A stretch of DNA of 64,000 nucleotides, taken from Cantharellus purpuraceus (lineage: Eukaryota; Basidiomycota; Agaricomycetes; Cantharellales; Hydnaceae). Both the position numbers and the translations under genes were made by a program. Below the pieces are notes generated by a model, which was not told the DNA's origin, did no database searches, and saw only the letters and a list, made by a program, of their open reading frames with translations. The stretch covers positions 1-64,000 of the forward strand of contig JALBUN010000047.1 of NCBI GenBank assembly GCA_025174535.1, written 5' to 3'. Of the stretch, positions 11,737 to 23,807 are shown piece by piece (within the stretch, counting starts at the first letter, position 1; each line of letters starts with the position of its first letter).

Positions 11737-12940
11737 TTAATGGAACGCAATTACCATGGCTGATGTTGGGGTGGGTATCGGTCCGTCAGCTGCTTCTGCA
11801 AGCTTTCGGATGACCACCATATCTTCACGCGAGAGCTGCAACTCAGCGGAAGCAGCGTTCTCCTCGAAACGCTCGACTGAACGAAAGCCGTAAATCGGGA
11901 AGACTTGAAAATCCGTCAACTCATGTCATTAGAGATCCAAGGCGACGGACGTTCAGGTACAGTTCGGATACTCAGCCGATCAAGAGCCACCTGGCTCGAA
12001 GATGCATCGCCGATCCATTTTCCGATCGCCTTGAGCTTATCCACGACTGCGAGGTTCTAATTTTTTCCGCTAAATCTTGGGAACCAAGTCGAATATCGCT
12101 CGGTTCGAAATCGGCACGCGATTTGAATCTAATTTGTTCAAGAGGTCACATGGTTAAGCAAAGCCGTCGGATGCACAAGAGGAATTGATATATGACGTAC
12201 CTTCCGCTTGCCAAGCCACGGCATAGCGGACTATACGCTACGACTGCGACGCCCGTTTCCTCCGCCGCCTTCATGGAAGTCCCCATGCTCAATATCTAGA
12301 CTGAACTTCCCAAACTCTATTTGCACTGATGAGTTTGTCGCCCGCACCCTTGACAGCCTTGGCACGCCTCAGCGTATCGGCGCTGCATTCACTGAGCCCG
12401 ATATATTTGATTTTGCCTTCATCCACAAGCTCTCCAAACGTCTGCATAACAATCTTGATTGGCACATCGACATCAGCGCGATGCTGGCAATAAAGGTCGA
12501 TATAGGACGCGTTGAGTTGTCTGAGGGAACGAGCGACAGCTTGCCGAATGTATGAGGGTGCGGGTGAGCGCCTTAATGGTGGGCACCAATGACCTGCGCA
12601 CCAAACTTGGTCGATATGAAGCGTCGTCCTGTCTAAGCAAACCACTTTCCCAGTACTGCTTCCGCTGTAAGAAAATGACAGCAGCGTGAGTAGTTCTTTG
12701 GGGAAGGCGGGAGGAATACACTTGCCATTGCCATAGATGTCTGAACAGTCCCGGAATGTGATACCACGATGGAAATGGGAGTTCTGAATGCTTCCTCCTG
12801 GTCGGTTTTGCCATAAAATGCGCCGATACCTGTATCTCACTCATGAACCATCATGATTAATGAAGAAATTCCTAATATACACCCATACTGCCGAAGCCAA
12901 TAGCACTGACAGTGGGACCATTGCGACCCAGTTGACGCAT
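11737..12940 (-). pseudogene. Aldo/keto reductase pseudogene, several frameshifts
   Basis: Pieces of a NADP-dependent aldo/keto reductase follow in the correct order but in different frames. The N-terminus MRQLGRNGPTVSAIGFGSMG splices to IGAFYGKTDQEEAF. The frame then shifts to HRGITFRDCSDIYGNG (catalytic Asp and Tyr region). Next come VARSLRQLNASYIDLYCQHR and GKIKYIGLSECSADTLRRA. Another shift leads to MKAAEETGVAVVAYSPL and another to DKLKAIGKWIGDASSS. The last piece is RSVERFEENAASAELQLSRE near 11850. At least four changes of frame are needed, too many for sequencing error alone, and a stretch around 12600-12700 (after the TKFGAQ piece) no longer matches the family. I read it as a degenerate gene. 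The plus-strand frames over it are shadows. Confidence 0.82.
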
Positions 12941-15649
12941 AGGATATCTCTTTGAGGCCAGTGCTGTTGTAAGAAGTATGTTAGACGTAGGACTGTAAAT
13001 GTGGTCATCGTGAAGCATATAGAGAGCGAAGACGAGCAAAAAGGCTTGCGCGGACGTGCGATTGAAGTCAAAGATGTAGGTATGTACAAGAAGAGCCTTA
13101 GACACTATTGGCTTTCATCAAACTTGTACGTTAAGGAATGAGAGTCGAAGAACGACTAAGTATTAGTTATACCTGGAGCCGTGGGTGTGGTGTTTGGATC
13201 GAAATTGAAGCTGAAGGTGAAGTCCTGATCGGGCTTTTAAATGTCTTTTGGTTGGTTAAACTTTCATTGGCACTTAGGGTTAGGTTGTCCATCGCAGGTC
13301 GCACTTACAGAGTGATGTCATGCCGTTCGGCTTGCATTCGGCGGTCGGACAAGCAGCCGGTCCAGGCCTGGACCATTACTCCACTTTGGACTAACGTCGG
13401 AATAAGTTCAGACTATGGTGGAGCATCAAAAAGCCGGGTTTTCAGCTTAAGCTGGTTCCAAATATGTGGAGACAACTTTACGTCCGACCGAGAACCTAGT
13501 AATGTATACGTTTACAGATCTTTGTTGCCTGTCAGTCGATTGATGGCTTCTTCTCTTCCCTGCATAACGCTCCACTTCAATGGATCCGACATGATTAATA
13601 GTGGTAGGCATGCAGTATCCAAAGATGGCGCCTTCTTCTGGTCACCTGTCAACATCGCCACAGTGCACTTGACTTGCACTGCTCTCAGCTGTCCTCCGCC
13701 ATCATCCTTCCCAGGATGGTCCAGCGAACCCAATAGTTCAATTCAAGAAATCCTCAATGTGTTTCTGAAAAATGTGTGTATGGCGGAAAGAATCCTGATC
13801 ACTTCTCAATGCTGGTTATTAATGGTTACTCGGCTCACGGTCTGTTCCACAGGTGAAGTGACATTGGCAAGTCGAAAAACGCGTATTTAGAGGATAATAG
13901 TTGAGTAAACACCAGTGTCTTGAGATTGTATTTTGATTCTCAAGGACTGTATCCACGTAAATGGCAGGCAGATCTACGCAAACGCTCAAGTGATTCGCTT
14001 TCCCCACCCCTTAGTTCTTTCCGTTGACAGTAAAACGAGGCGAAACTCAGAGTTATGTATCCATGTTTTAAACGAATTGCACCCGCCATCCCGGAGGGGC
14101 GGGCTGTCGTCACCTTAGGATGGCTATCGGTGGGACCTCCTAGTCCTGGCCATACCGAGAGCCAACATGGAGGATATAAAGTCGGAAACCATCATTTCCA
14201 ACGCATGTGGTGAAATGTTCAGACAGTCGACAGACACCTTCATCTAAAAGAATTAAGCTGCAATTGCCATGCATGACGAAGTGTGACAACATACAACAGG
14301 AGACTGCCTGCCAGCGGCGCAACTTTCCCTGTGTGCGTTAAATGTGCGATATATCTCATTTCCCTACAGTGCAATCACACCACATTGCCCACAGCAGTGG
14401 TGCCTGATGTATTCTCATGCTGGAAAGCAGCAAGATCAAGGGCTGTAACTGATGCCGGAAGTTGGCATATGGTTACGAGCTACCGTGTGACTTGTGACAA
14501 ATTCGCACTGTGTTCTTGATTCAAATACCCTCGCCGCACATCTCTCCTGATGCTTCTATGTTGAAGTGTAAACCGTGTGTGTACTGCAGTGTAAAAGACG
14601 TGGAGAAATGCGATGTCTCCTGTCGATCAGAGTGGGTTATCCGATGGGTATCTGGTTGCCAATTGCAAGACGTGGGCTGGCCCGAAATTATTGGTACCCT
14701 TTTCCAGGCGTAACTGATATACTCCAATTGAGCAGTCGTGAATGGGATTCCATCTTACTTGAAATCATGCGGCGAGTGTAGATTTCCCTGTGTATTGCCG
14801 TGCTGCTATTAGTATGGGTTTGAGATGTGGCGCTGAGAGAAGGTTTGATGATGGTTGGTTCACATCTTGGATTTGATGATGAGCAGTATGACACCGCGCA
14901 TGAAGTTACTCACATGTAACAACCTAGTGAAACAAGTCGTCGTAACCCGCCTATTATGAGCAGTGAGAGTAACACAGAAGATCCCCTTCCTTGCATGCGT
15001 GAGTTGAGTCAGCGCCGCCCCGAAAGTGGTGGTTACGACCCAGGAACACGGTGGGATGTCTTATGGACGTCTGAGCTTTTAGCCGAGTTGATGAGGATTG
15101 GGAGGGCATCTCACGCTCGTGGTGCCCAGGCAGCAGATAGAGATAACTTCTCGGATGTTGAAACAGTGTTGCAGATGGGAAGGTTGGTGCCAGGATGTTG
15201 CCAAATGATGTTCGAGCGTCGTTGACCGGGTTGGCATCTGGAAAGAGACTATGGGTAGCCAATGAGGAGACTGGCTGTGGTTGATAGGCGAGGAATTGAA
15301 CGCTTCTGATATTGTTGGCAGATAGAAGAAGCTTGGATTACGCAGGGCTATGCCATACACAAGACAATAGCCGAAAGAGGCGCCCCAGGAGCCGAGTGGG
15401 GCTCCCGTTGATGGCTGTGTGTGCTTGTGACTTGCGGTTACCACCAAATATGGCGGATCTTTTGCTCGGCCCTTCGTTGGCGGTGTGACTCTTTAGCACT
15501 TGTTGTCCTTTCCCATACCCCATGAGTGATCTGTGATCACCTTAGCTTTCTTTCTTTTGCTTTCACGCTGCAGTACTAACGATTCTCACTGTAATCACCA
15601 GAGGTGAATATCCTCTTCACTCGTTTGCTGCTATCCGACGCGGATAGCT
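12941..15649. other. Long intergenic stretch, no gene recognised
   Basis: There is a long plus-strand open stretch (13138-13890), and smaller ones around 14950-15450, but the translations show no domain and no convincing exon structure. The last 130 bases before 15650 are pyrimidine-rich, as in many fungal promoters, and likely contain the promoter of the large repeat protein. A missing signal-peptide exon of that gene could also lie here; I looked and could not find a convincing one. Confidence 0.4.
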
Positions 15650-18600
15650 ATGGCGCCAGTTCCCTCCCAGAATGGTTCGCAGAAGAGCCAATCTCCCGCA
15701 GGAGGCCAGTCAACAGCAGGTGCCAGGAACACATGTGAGTGATTCAGTCTTGTATCTCTTTAGTTGGGGAGTACGCCCGCAAACAATCCATACTGATGTG
15801 TATCACTGTATAGCTGCGACGCCTTTAGGCTCTCAAGGAGGGAGTGTTTCCAAAGCTGCAGGTGGCTCTCAGCAACCATCAGTGCCCTCCCCAGCGAAGA
15901 ACGATGTCAGTTCACAGCCTGCGAAGACACAAGCCCCACAGGCTGCATCTTCTGCAAAGGCAGACACTGGGTCATCTTCGCAGCGACAACGGGCCTCCCC
16001 TACGCAACCTCTTCATTCTACAACACCTATTCAGGAGTCTGCGACTCCAGTTTCTTCTCATTTACCGTCCAGTAGCCCAGCTCTGCCAACGACGACGGCT
16101 AATATTAAAGCTAACTCTAGGGTTTCAACTGGGAATGGCTCAAAGGCTACTGGGAATGGCTCGGCTTCCAGGTCTCCATCAATCACGCCCGCAGCTTCTG
16201 CATCATCTGCTCAGCAATCAGCCTTCTCGCCGAGTCTAGGCGGTACAGGTGGTGTTCGAGGGTCACAAGGCCAGCCCTCACATAGCAGCATTACGCTTTC
16301 TCCAGCAGCTTCTTCATCTTCCGCCCCGAGGCCCTCAGGTACACACTCGTTTTCGTCTCCCAACTCCGTCCCTCCTATACCACAGAAGTTTGACTTCAGT
16401 CAGGGAGGGTCTGGAAAGCAAGGCGGCACATCTATTAGTTTGAACAGTTCGGCGGCCCCCACTCCCACCGCCTTTGCGACGACTTCTACTAGCGCTGCTG
16501 CATCCACCCGCATATCTCAACATGGTTCGACAGCCACCCCAAGCAAGGCAGTCAATTCTGTTAAGGCAACCAAGCAAGGTGGTCAGAGTGGTGTGGGAAG
16601 TGGTTCCGCTTCTAGTGCAGGCAGCTTCTCCGCAGCACCAACCTCTAGATTTCTCGCTACACCTACTTCACAGAACCTCAGTGGCTCCTCATCTGCTTCC
16701 AGTGCTCCCCCCGCTTCTTCAAGCGGTAGTCAAAACAATAATAGCCCCAGCCCCAGCAAAGGTGGTAAGGCAAGTGGGCTAGGTGGAATTCTTGGTGGGA
16801 ACGCTGGTGGTGGTATCCTCGGCGGGAATGGCGCTGGTGGTGGCCTCCTCGGTGGTATTGGTGTAGCTGGCACGAATGGCGGTGTTCAGACTGGAGCAGG
16901 GGTTGGTCCACATAGCGCCAGCGCCGGACTTGGCGGCGCGTCTGGAAGTGCAACTGCTTCGCCATCAGCACCGTCCCAGGCACAGAGTGGACAACCCAGC
17001 GGTAGCGGCAGAAGTAAGCACAATCATGCCGCCAATTCAGTATTTTCTGCGTCAGCAGCTCCCAGCGCCAGCCCCACTCCCCCGAAAAACACAGGCGCAG
17101 GTGGGATTGACTTGGGACTAGGGATTGGGGTGCCCATCGGCGGTGGTGGTGCTCAACCTACAGATCAGCCAACCAGTACAGGACAGGCTCAAAAATCCCA
17201 TGTGACAGCATCTGCATCACAGGGCGGTCACTCTGACGCGGGGAATGCTGCTGGTGGCGGCCTTGGCCTTGGTCTCGGTCTCGGTCTTGGTCCAGTGAGC
17301 GCCACCGTCGGTCTCGGCGTTGGCCAAAACGGTGCTAGTGCGTCCATCACGGCGCCCCCTCCCCAGGCATCAAATGTGGGGAGTTCAAGTAACAATAGTC
17401 CCGGCAACAGCCAAACTGACAACGGCGGCGCGAACAACGGCGGGATTCAACTTGGGCTTGGGCTTGGCGTCGGTGGCAACGACGGCTCGAATCAGGACAG
17501 CTCAAAAAATGGCCATGGGACGAACGGGGATTCCAACAATGGCGGTATCAATGTCGGTCTTGGAGTTGGCGTTGGTGGCAACGGCGGCTCAAACAACGGC
17601 GGCTCGAATAAGGACAACTCAAACAACGGCCAGGGAAACAACAGTAATTCTGACAACGGCGGTTCGAACAACGGCGGCGTTAATGTTGGGCTTGGCATTG
17701 GGGTTGGTGGTAACGGCGGCTCAAACAACGGCGGCTCGAATAAGGACAGCTCAAACAACGGCCAGGGAAACAACAGTAATTCCGACAACGGCGGTTCGAA
17801 CAACGGCGGCATTAATGTCGGCCTTGGAGTTGGCGTTGGTGGCAACGGCGGCTCTAACCAGGACAACTCGAATAAAGGCCAGGGCAACGACGGCAATTCG
17901 AACAACGGCGGTGTTGATGTTGGACTTGGCATTGGGGTTGGTGGCAACGGCGGTTCAAACAAGGACAACTCGAACAAAGGCCAGGGCCAGAACGGCGGTT
18001 CGAACGACGGGGGCATTAATGTCGGCCTTGGAGTTGGCGTTGGTGGCAACGGCGGCTCGAATCAGGACAACTCGAATAAAGGCCAGGGCAACAACGGCAA
18101 TTCGAACAACGGCGGCGTTAATGTTGGACTTGGCATTGGGGTTGGTGGTAACGGCGGCTCAAACAAGGACAACTCGAACAAAGGCCAGGGCCAGAACGGC
18201 GGTTCGAACGACGGGGGCATTAATGTCGGCCTTGGAGTTGGCGTTGGTGGTAACGGCGGTTCAAACAAGGACAACTCGGACAACGGCAAGGGCCAGAACG
18301 GCGGTTCGAACGACGGCGGCATTAATGTCGGCCTTGGAGTTGGCGTTGGTGGTAACGGCGGTTCAAACAAGGACAATTCGAACAAAGGCCAAGGCCAGAA
18401 CGGCGGTTCGAACGACGGCGGCATTAATGTCGGCCTTGGAGTTGGCGTTGGTGGCAATGGCGGTTCAAACAAGGACAACTCGAATAAAGGCCAGGGCAAC
18501 GACGGCAATTCGAACAACGGCGGTGTTGATGTTGGACTTGGCATTGGGGTTGGTGGCAACGGCGGCTCAAACAAGGACAACTCGAACAAAGGCCAGGGCC

Positions 18601-21295
18601 AGAACGGCGGTTCGAACGACGGGGGCATTAATGTCGGCCTTGGAGTTGGCGTTGGTGGTAACGGCGGTTCAAACAAGGACAACTCGAACAAAGGCCAGGG
18701 CCAGAACGACGGTTCGAACGACGGGGGCATTAATGTCGGCCTTGGAGTTGGCGTTGGTGGCAACGGCGGCTCAAACAAGGACAATTCGAACAAAGGCAAG
18801 GGCCACAACGACGGTTCGAACGACGGGGGCATTAATGTCGGACTTGGAGTTGGCGTTGGTGGTAACGGTGGTGCGAAGCACGACAACTCGAACAAGGGCC
18901 AGGGAAATGACGGCGGTTCGAACAACGGTGGCATTAATGTTGGAGCTGGCGTTGGAGTTGGTGGCAACGACGGCGTCAATATTGGAGCTGGCGTTGGGGC
19001 TGGTGGCAACGACGGCTCGAATCATGACAACTCGCACAATGACCAAGGAAACAATGGCAGTTCGGATAAAGGTGGTGTTAATGTTGGAGTTGGCGTTGGA
19101 GCTGGAGGCGTTAATGTTGGAGTTGGAGTTGATGCTGGTGGCAATGACGGCTCGAATCACGACAACTCGAACAAAGGCCAAGGAAACAACGGCAGTTCCA
19201 ACAACGGCGGCTCGAATAACCACGGCTCGGACAATGGTAACAATGGCAAGCAATCAATTAGCAACACCCCTCCTTAACTTGAAATAACCCTCCTATAGGT
19301 TATCCTCCTGCTCATGGCTCTGGAGACAGTGGACAGTCAGGCGTTGGTGATGGTGGTAATCAAGGCGGTAACTCTAATGACTGGAATGGTCACAGTGATA
19401 ATGGTGGAGGGAATAGTGGGAACAATAATTCGTAGGTCCTCCGAAGTCTCTGAATAGGCACTTTAGACAGTGTCTCCTCCAGTCCTCCGCCTAATGACGG
19501 AAACGGGAACACCAATAATGGTGGAGGAAATAGTGGGAACAATAATCCGTAGGTCCTCCGAAATTTCTATATAGACGCTGTTGGATGATGTCTCTTCTAG
19601 TCCTCCGTCTCCTATCTCGCCGCCCATTGGTGGTCCACCAGCTTCAGATCCCTCTCAAATGAGCAACAGTGACCCGTGAGTGCTTCACGACGACTATTCC
19701 TAACCACGACAGCTTATGCCTATTACCTAATGCTACACATAGCTCTCTTCGTCCACCGCCAGGAAACACAAATATGCCACCTATGCCAGCTTCCACAATG
19801 GCATCTCCTCCTTCTGTCACACCCCCACCAGCGATGCCGGAGCCAGGAAATAACCCAGCATCCGGTTTGTCGTACGTATGTTTCATGTTCTAGTCCACTG
19901 TTACTTTACTAAGCACCATACGGCGCAGCATTATAAATAACGGTATCAATATTGGTTCAGACTCTACATCAGCAACCGCTAATCAGCTCAACATCCACAA
20001 TTCCGACCCAATTGCGAGTGTCATTACGACACTAGGGTAGGTTTTCATAGCATCATCTTTTTGCTCAGCCCTTTCAAAATATTTAACTTACATATTATTA
20101 CTTTCTTGTTGCGGTCGTATCTCTGCCATTGCATTGACACATGCCTAGTGACACAATAACGGTCAGTGGAGTTTCAGCGAGTATCGTCGTAACAACGAAT
20201 TCAGATGGGTGAGTTCTATGTCACCGTTTTTTTTTGCCTGGTTATTTCAAAATGTTTGGCCAATGTATTTGATCGATGTTACTTTCTTGTTGGGATGGTG
20301 CTTCTGCTATTATATTAACACACTCCTAGTCAGCTAACAACGTCAACTGTGCCCGCCCCTGATTTTATCACCACCACTCTTTTTACGACTTTTCGGTCCG
20401 GTGATCAAACCGTCACTTCCCCCATTGCTACTGAAACTTTGCGAAACCCCCAAGCGCCTCCGTTGTATGTTTGCCTACGTTCTCATCTTGTTCGTTTCAC
20501 TGAGCTTCCCGCTTTAGACGCAGCAACAACACTAAGTCTACCAACCATAATATCTTAATTGGTGCAGCCGTTGGTATAAGCATTTTCATTCTAGTGTTAG
20601 CGGCCGTTTGTGTGTTCTTTTTACGTCGCAAGAAGCAGCGGCGTATGCGTCCAGCGGATCCCGATGTCCCTGCGATTATGTCGTATAGTCATTCCCCTGA
20701 TGGTGGCCTATCCTTCAAGCCGGAGACTTACGACACACGTTTGATCAGCCTCAACAACCAACCCAGCCGTCCAGAGATGATGGAGCTTGGTAGCAACGAC
20801 ACAACAACGCATAGTATCGCATCTAGCTCCACTACTTCCCGCATTAGACGCATTCCAGTTCCCCCCTTATTGGATGACCCCTTCACCGATGAAGCACATG
20901 TCAGCAGAACTTCATTCGTTGAGTCGTCCAACCCATTTGCAGATCCCGACCACACGTCGCCCGCGCTTGTGACACAAGATGTAACTGCCGATCGACTTCA
21001 TTTGCGCAGTCCAACCTCTTTGAATGGCAGGGGTTATGATTCCGAACCAAGCAGGCTTAGTGCTGGCAGTTCTCTGGTTGGAGAGGGGTATGAATCCCAA
21101 CCGTTAACACCAAAGGCAATCGAACCAAGCAGGCTTAGTGCTGGCAGTTCCCTAGTTGGAGAGGGGCATGCATCCAAACAGCTAACACCAGCGGCAGTTG
21201 AACCCAGTAGGCTCAGTGCAGGCAGCTCCTTGGTCGGAGGCGATTACACTCCTTCTGAGGCAGGGACGGTTAGTCAGAGTACCCCCCCTCAGTAG
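15650..21295 (+). CDS. Giant single-pass membrane protein with Gly/Asn/Val repeats
   Basis: I do not recognise a named family. The predicted product is about 1,650 residues. Residues 1 to about 450 are Ser/Thr/Ala/Pro-rich (mucin-like). A repeat domain of about 16 units follows. Then comes a Pro/Ser/Thr stalk spread over small exons, a transmembrane helix (ILIGAAVGISIFILVLAAVCV) stopped by RRKKQRR, and a tail of about 220 residues with three copies of EPSRLSAGSSLVG. Start: ATG at 15650, whose first exon ends at GTGAGTG (15735) and joins at 15814 in frame. Introns continue at 19237-19298, 19432-19482, 19549-19600 and further on; every joint keeps the frame through to the stop. The layout (Ser/Thr-rich ectodomain, one helix, basic stop-transfer, cytosolic tail) resembles fungal wall sensors or mucins such as Mid2 or Msb2 in form only. 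No signal peptide is seen at this start, so a 5' exon may be missing. Confidence 0.75.
17435..19230 (+). repeat. Coding minisatellite, 34-residue (102-bp) units
   Basis: There are about 16 tandem units of the form GGINVGLGVGVGGNGGSN followed by K/QDNSNKGQG and an Asn/Gly/Ser spacer. The core unit is 34 codons; units 2 and 3 are 44 codons because of an extra Asn/Gly/Ser segment. GGV(N/D)VGLGIGVGG and GGINVGLGVGVGG units alternate in places (units 4/5, 6/7, 10/11), pointing to expansion of a two-unit (204-bp) module. Because the repeat is so regular, long frames are also open in other phases (17320-19287 +, 18062-19009 -); these are artefacts. Confidence 0.92.
19384..19600 (+). repeat. Tandem exon-intron duplication in the repeat protein gene
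   Basis: An exon end encoding NNGGGNSGNNN together with its downstream intron occurs twice. The introns at 19432-19482 (51 bases) and 19549-19600 (52 bases) both begin GTAGGTCCTCCGAA and end with a TGTCTC-containing acceptor side. The exon between them (19483-19548) is 66 bases, so the frame is kept. The unit is about 117 bases. Confidence 0.85.
21044..21250 (+). repeat. Triple 78-bp repeat in the cytosolic tail
   Basis: Three copies of a 26-codon unit beginning EPSRLSAGSSLVGEG lie near the C-terminus of the giant membrane protein; the third copy is truncated. Ser-rich RLSAGS is a plausible kinase site (basic residue at -2), which is inference. Confidence 0.85.
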
Positions 21296-21710
21296 AACCT
21301 ACTCATAGTTATCTTTAGATTGGATTTGCCGTTTGATGAACACTTTATGCACATGCCAGGTGTTATGCTATCGGCTGCGGGATATGACATTACTTCCATT
21401 AAAATGTGATACCTGCTTTGTTATTTATGCGGCATGCTATTGAACTTTGCATTCCTCTTCGAGGAATAGCTTTCGTCCTTTCTGTTCTTCGTCTTCATCA
21501 CGTTCATTTTTGTTTTTTGTTACTCTGTTCTTACACTTATATCAATTATCTTGGGTTTCGAAACCTAGTGATCTGCGTATGTTTTCAGTAGTGCTGTGTT
21601 TTAGTCATGGATTCAAGACATCACTCGAATGGCTGTTATACCACATCTAGTAATACTGATGGCTTGAAACTCATGGGAGATGACAGCAGAAATATTGATA
21701 CTAACCCTGG
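21296..21710. other. Intergenic, nothing seen
   Basis: T-rich spacer between the stop of the giant membrane protein and the start of the acyltransferase-like gene, both on the plus strand. It would contain the terminator region of the first and the promoter of the second. Confidence 0.4.
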
Positions 21711-23540
21711 ATGAGGAGGCAAGAGGTGCAGAATATTCTAGTCCCGCGTTGCGATACACAGCTGACCAAGCGAGCGCTCAGCAGGCTGCGACAAACCGTC
21801 ATGCTATCTCTTGTTGCCGCCCATCCTGTATACGCTTTGCTTCCTACTTCATTCGTACTAGCGTATATTAACTTGTCTCTGACTCCTGCGTTTGTCCCTC
21901 TAATTATTCTTCTCACTTCCCTTCTCGTTTACACCCGAGAGGCATTTCTCCTTCGAAATCCTACAAAAGTAATCTTTTTGTGGCTGATACTTACGGCTTC
22001 AATCTCACTCTCAAACTCCCAACCTTCTATTCATGCTCTGTCTACGCCTTCAACATCCATCGCCTCACTGATATTACTGTCTGCGATATCATCTCTAATC
22101 GCATTAGTTCCTATCATCACCAGACATTCCATCTCAGTGAGCAGATCACAGATGCAGGTCTTCATATTTCCTACCCTGTGGACTATCACGTGGTTGGCAG
22201 TATCACGGGTCAGTCCCCTTGGACGTCTCACTACCTGGTATCCCCTTTCCGGTATCGAGTCATATAAGTGGACACAGAGATTCTTCGGGTTTTCAGGCAT
22301 CGACTGGATAGTTGCGGCATGGGCCAGTGTTTCAGCTGAAATATTAGGAAATGCCATCGGCACCAATGAGACACATACAGTCCTCGTTGATGTACATCGT
22401 GATCTAGCGCAGCGGCCTACAAGCAAGACTCCGAGGCGCCTGGTTCCTCTGGTCGGATTTCTGCTGGCTCTAACTGCACCATCGTTTTTTGAAAATGCAT
22501 TGCCATTGCCCCCATTCTCATCTACTACCACACCTCTTCGGGTGGCTTGCATCCTTCCTCAGCCTTCGGAGAAGTCGCAGTTGGAGCGTTTCCTCGCAGA
22601 ATCAGTAATATACAGCTCTCGGGCAAAGATATTGCTCTGGCCAGAGGGCGCGGTCGTATTTGAATCAAAAGTCGAGATGGAGGATGCGTTGGAGAAGGTA
22701 CAGCTTATCACATCTCTATCTAAGGCGTGGATCGGTGTCTCCTTTCAAGAAAGAATATCTGGCTCTAGTACTCAGAGAGACGGTCTGCACCGCAATGGGC
22801 TAGTATTGGTCGGCCCAAATGGTCCCGAAATGACGTATTACAAACACAACCTTGTTCCTAGTACGTGCGAATTTCTCTTCTCGGCGTAACACACTAAGTA
22901 TGAGGACGTTGCAACAGTTGTGGAGTCCTTCTCTCAGATAGCTTCTAACGAGGACCCTAGCATCCACACTATTGATCTCCCAAGACCAAACGATGTATCA
23001 CGAGAGGACTGGGGTGAAGATCAGACGAGACCAATCCCACTCAGCGCGGGTATTTGCCTAGACTTCTCCTTCCCGCTCACGTCTCTACCCTCTCGTCCTG
23101 CCCTCATTCTTGCTCCGGCGAGGACGTGGCATATTGACGTGGGACGCTCTATGTATGAGCTAGCGCGGGCCAGAGGAAATGAACTGGGAGCGGAGGTGTT
23201 GTGGTGCGATGGCGGCCAGGGGGGGCTGAGTGGCATCGCAGGAGACATACAAGTAGGTCCGGGATCATGGGTAAAATCCATTGGTGTCCCCAACCCTGCA
23301 AGAACACACAGGACCCTATATGGCACATGTGGAGACTGGCTTGTGCTAGCGGCGTTTTTGGGTGTTCCAGGGCTCATTATGGCAATTCAGCAACGTTATA
23401 AGAGTGATTTTGCTATCGACTGGAGGCCTCGCGGACAGCACCTCCTTGCTCAGATTCGTGCATGGACACAACGAGCACCCGAAAGGACACCCCAGATCGA
23501 GTCCCTGATAGATGCCCCCAACGATCCAATTGGGTCATAG
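21711..23540 (+). CDS. Apolipoprotein N-acyltransferase-like carbon-nitrogen hydrolase
   Basis: This polytopic membrane protein ends in a nitrilase-fold domain, the layout of bacterial Lnt, which N-acylates lipoproteins. Fungal members exist, but their substrate is not settled. Residues 25-240 contain several hydrophobic helices (LLPTSFVLAYINLSL, FVPLIILLTSLLVYT, ASLILLSAISSLIALVPII). The nitrilase part begins at LRVACILPQPSEK. The catalytic triad is visible: Glu in LLWPEGAVVFE, Lys in MTYYKHNLVP, and Cys in AGICLDFSFPL. One intron interrupts it: exon 1 ends at 22860 (donor GTACGTGCG) and exon 2 starts at 22918, giving HNLVP-IVESFSQ in frame. The protein of about 590 residues ends IESLIDAPNDPIGS. 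The triad is complete, so it may be active. The ATG at 21711 was chosen as the first in frame with helix 1. Confidence 0.85.
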
Positions 23541-23807
23541 CTATCTTTCCGTCCTGTCCATTTCTGCTAGTTCGGTTTTTTTGCTATCGTCGCTGTCGTT
23601 GTACTAGTAGTCTTACTGCACATGTGAATACCATTCTGAACCACATCGAGTAAGAGGCAAGGTTATGTTGTCTGAACATATTTTAAGTGACATTGGAACA
23701 TAATTAGTGATGCATAAGACTTATGTAAAAGAATGATCAAGGCGTTTTAATTCACAATTGGCCATACTCGTTGGAAACCAGTTTCTATATCTTTTCTAAT
23801 GTTCTAG

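Noticed and set aside
13138..13890. Long plus-strand open frame in the 13-kb spacer
   Set aside because: No domain, poor fungal codon pattern and no splice-linked neighbours; likely chance.
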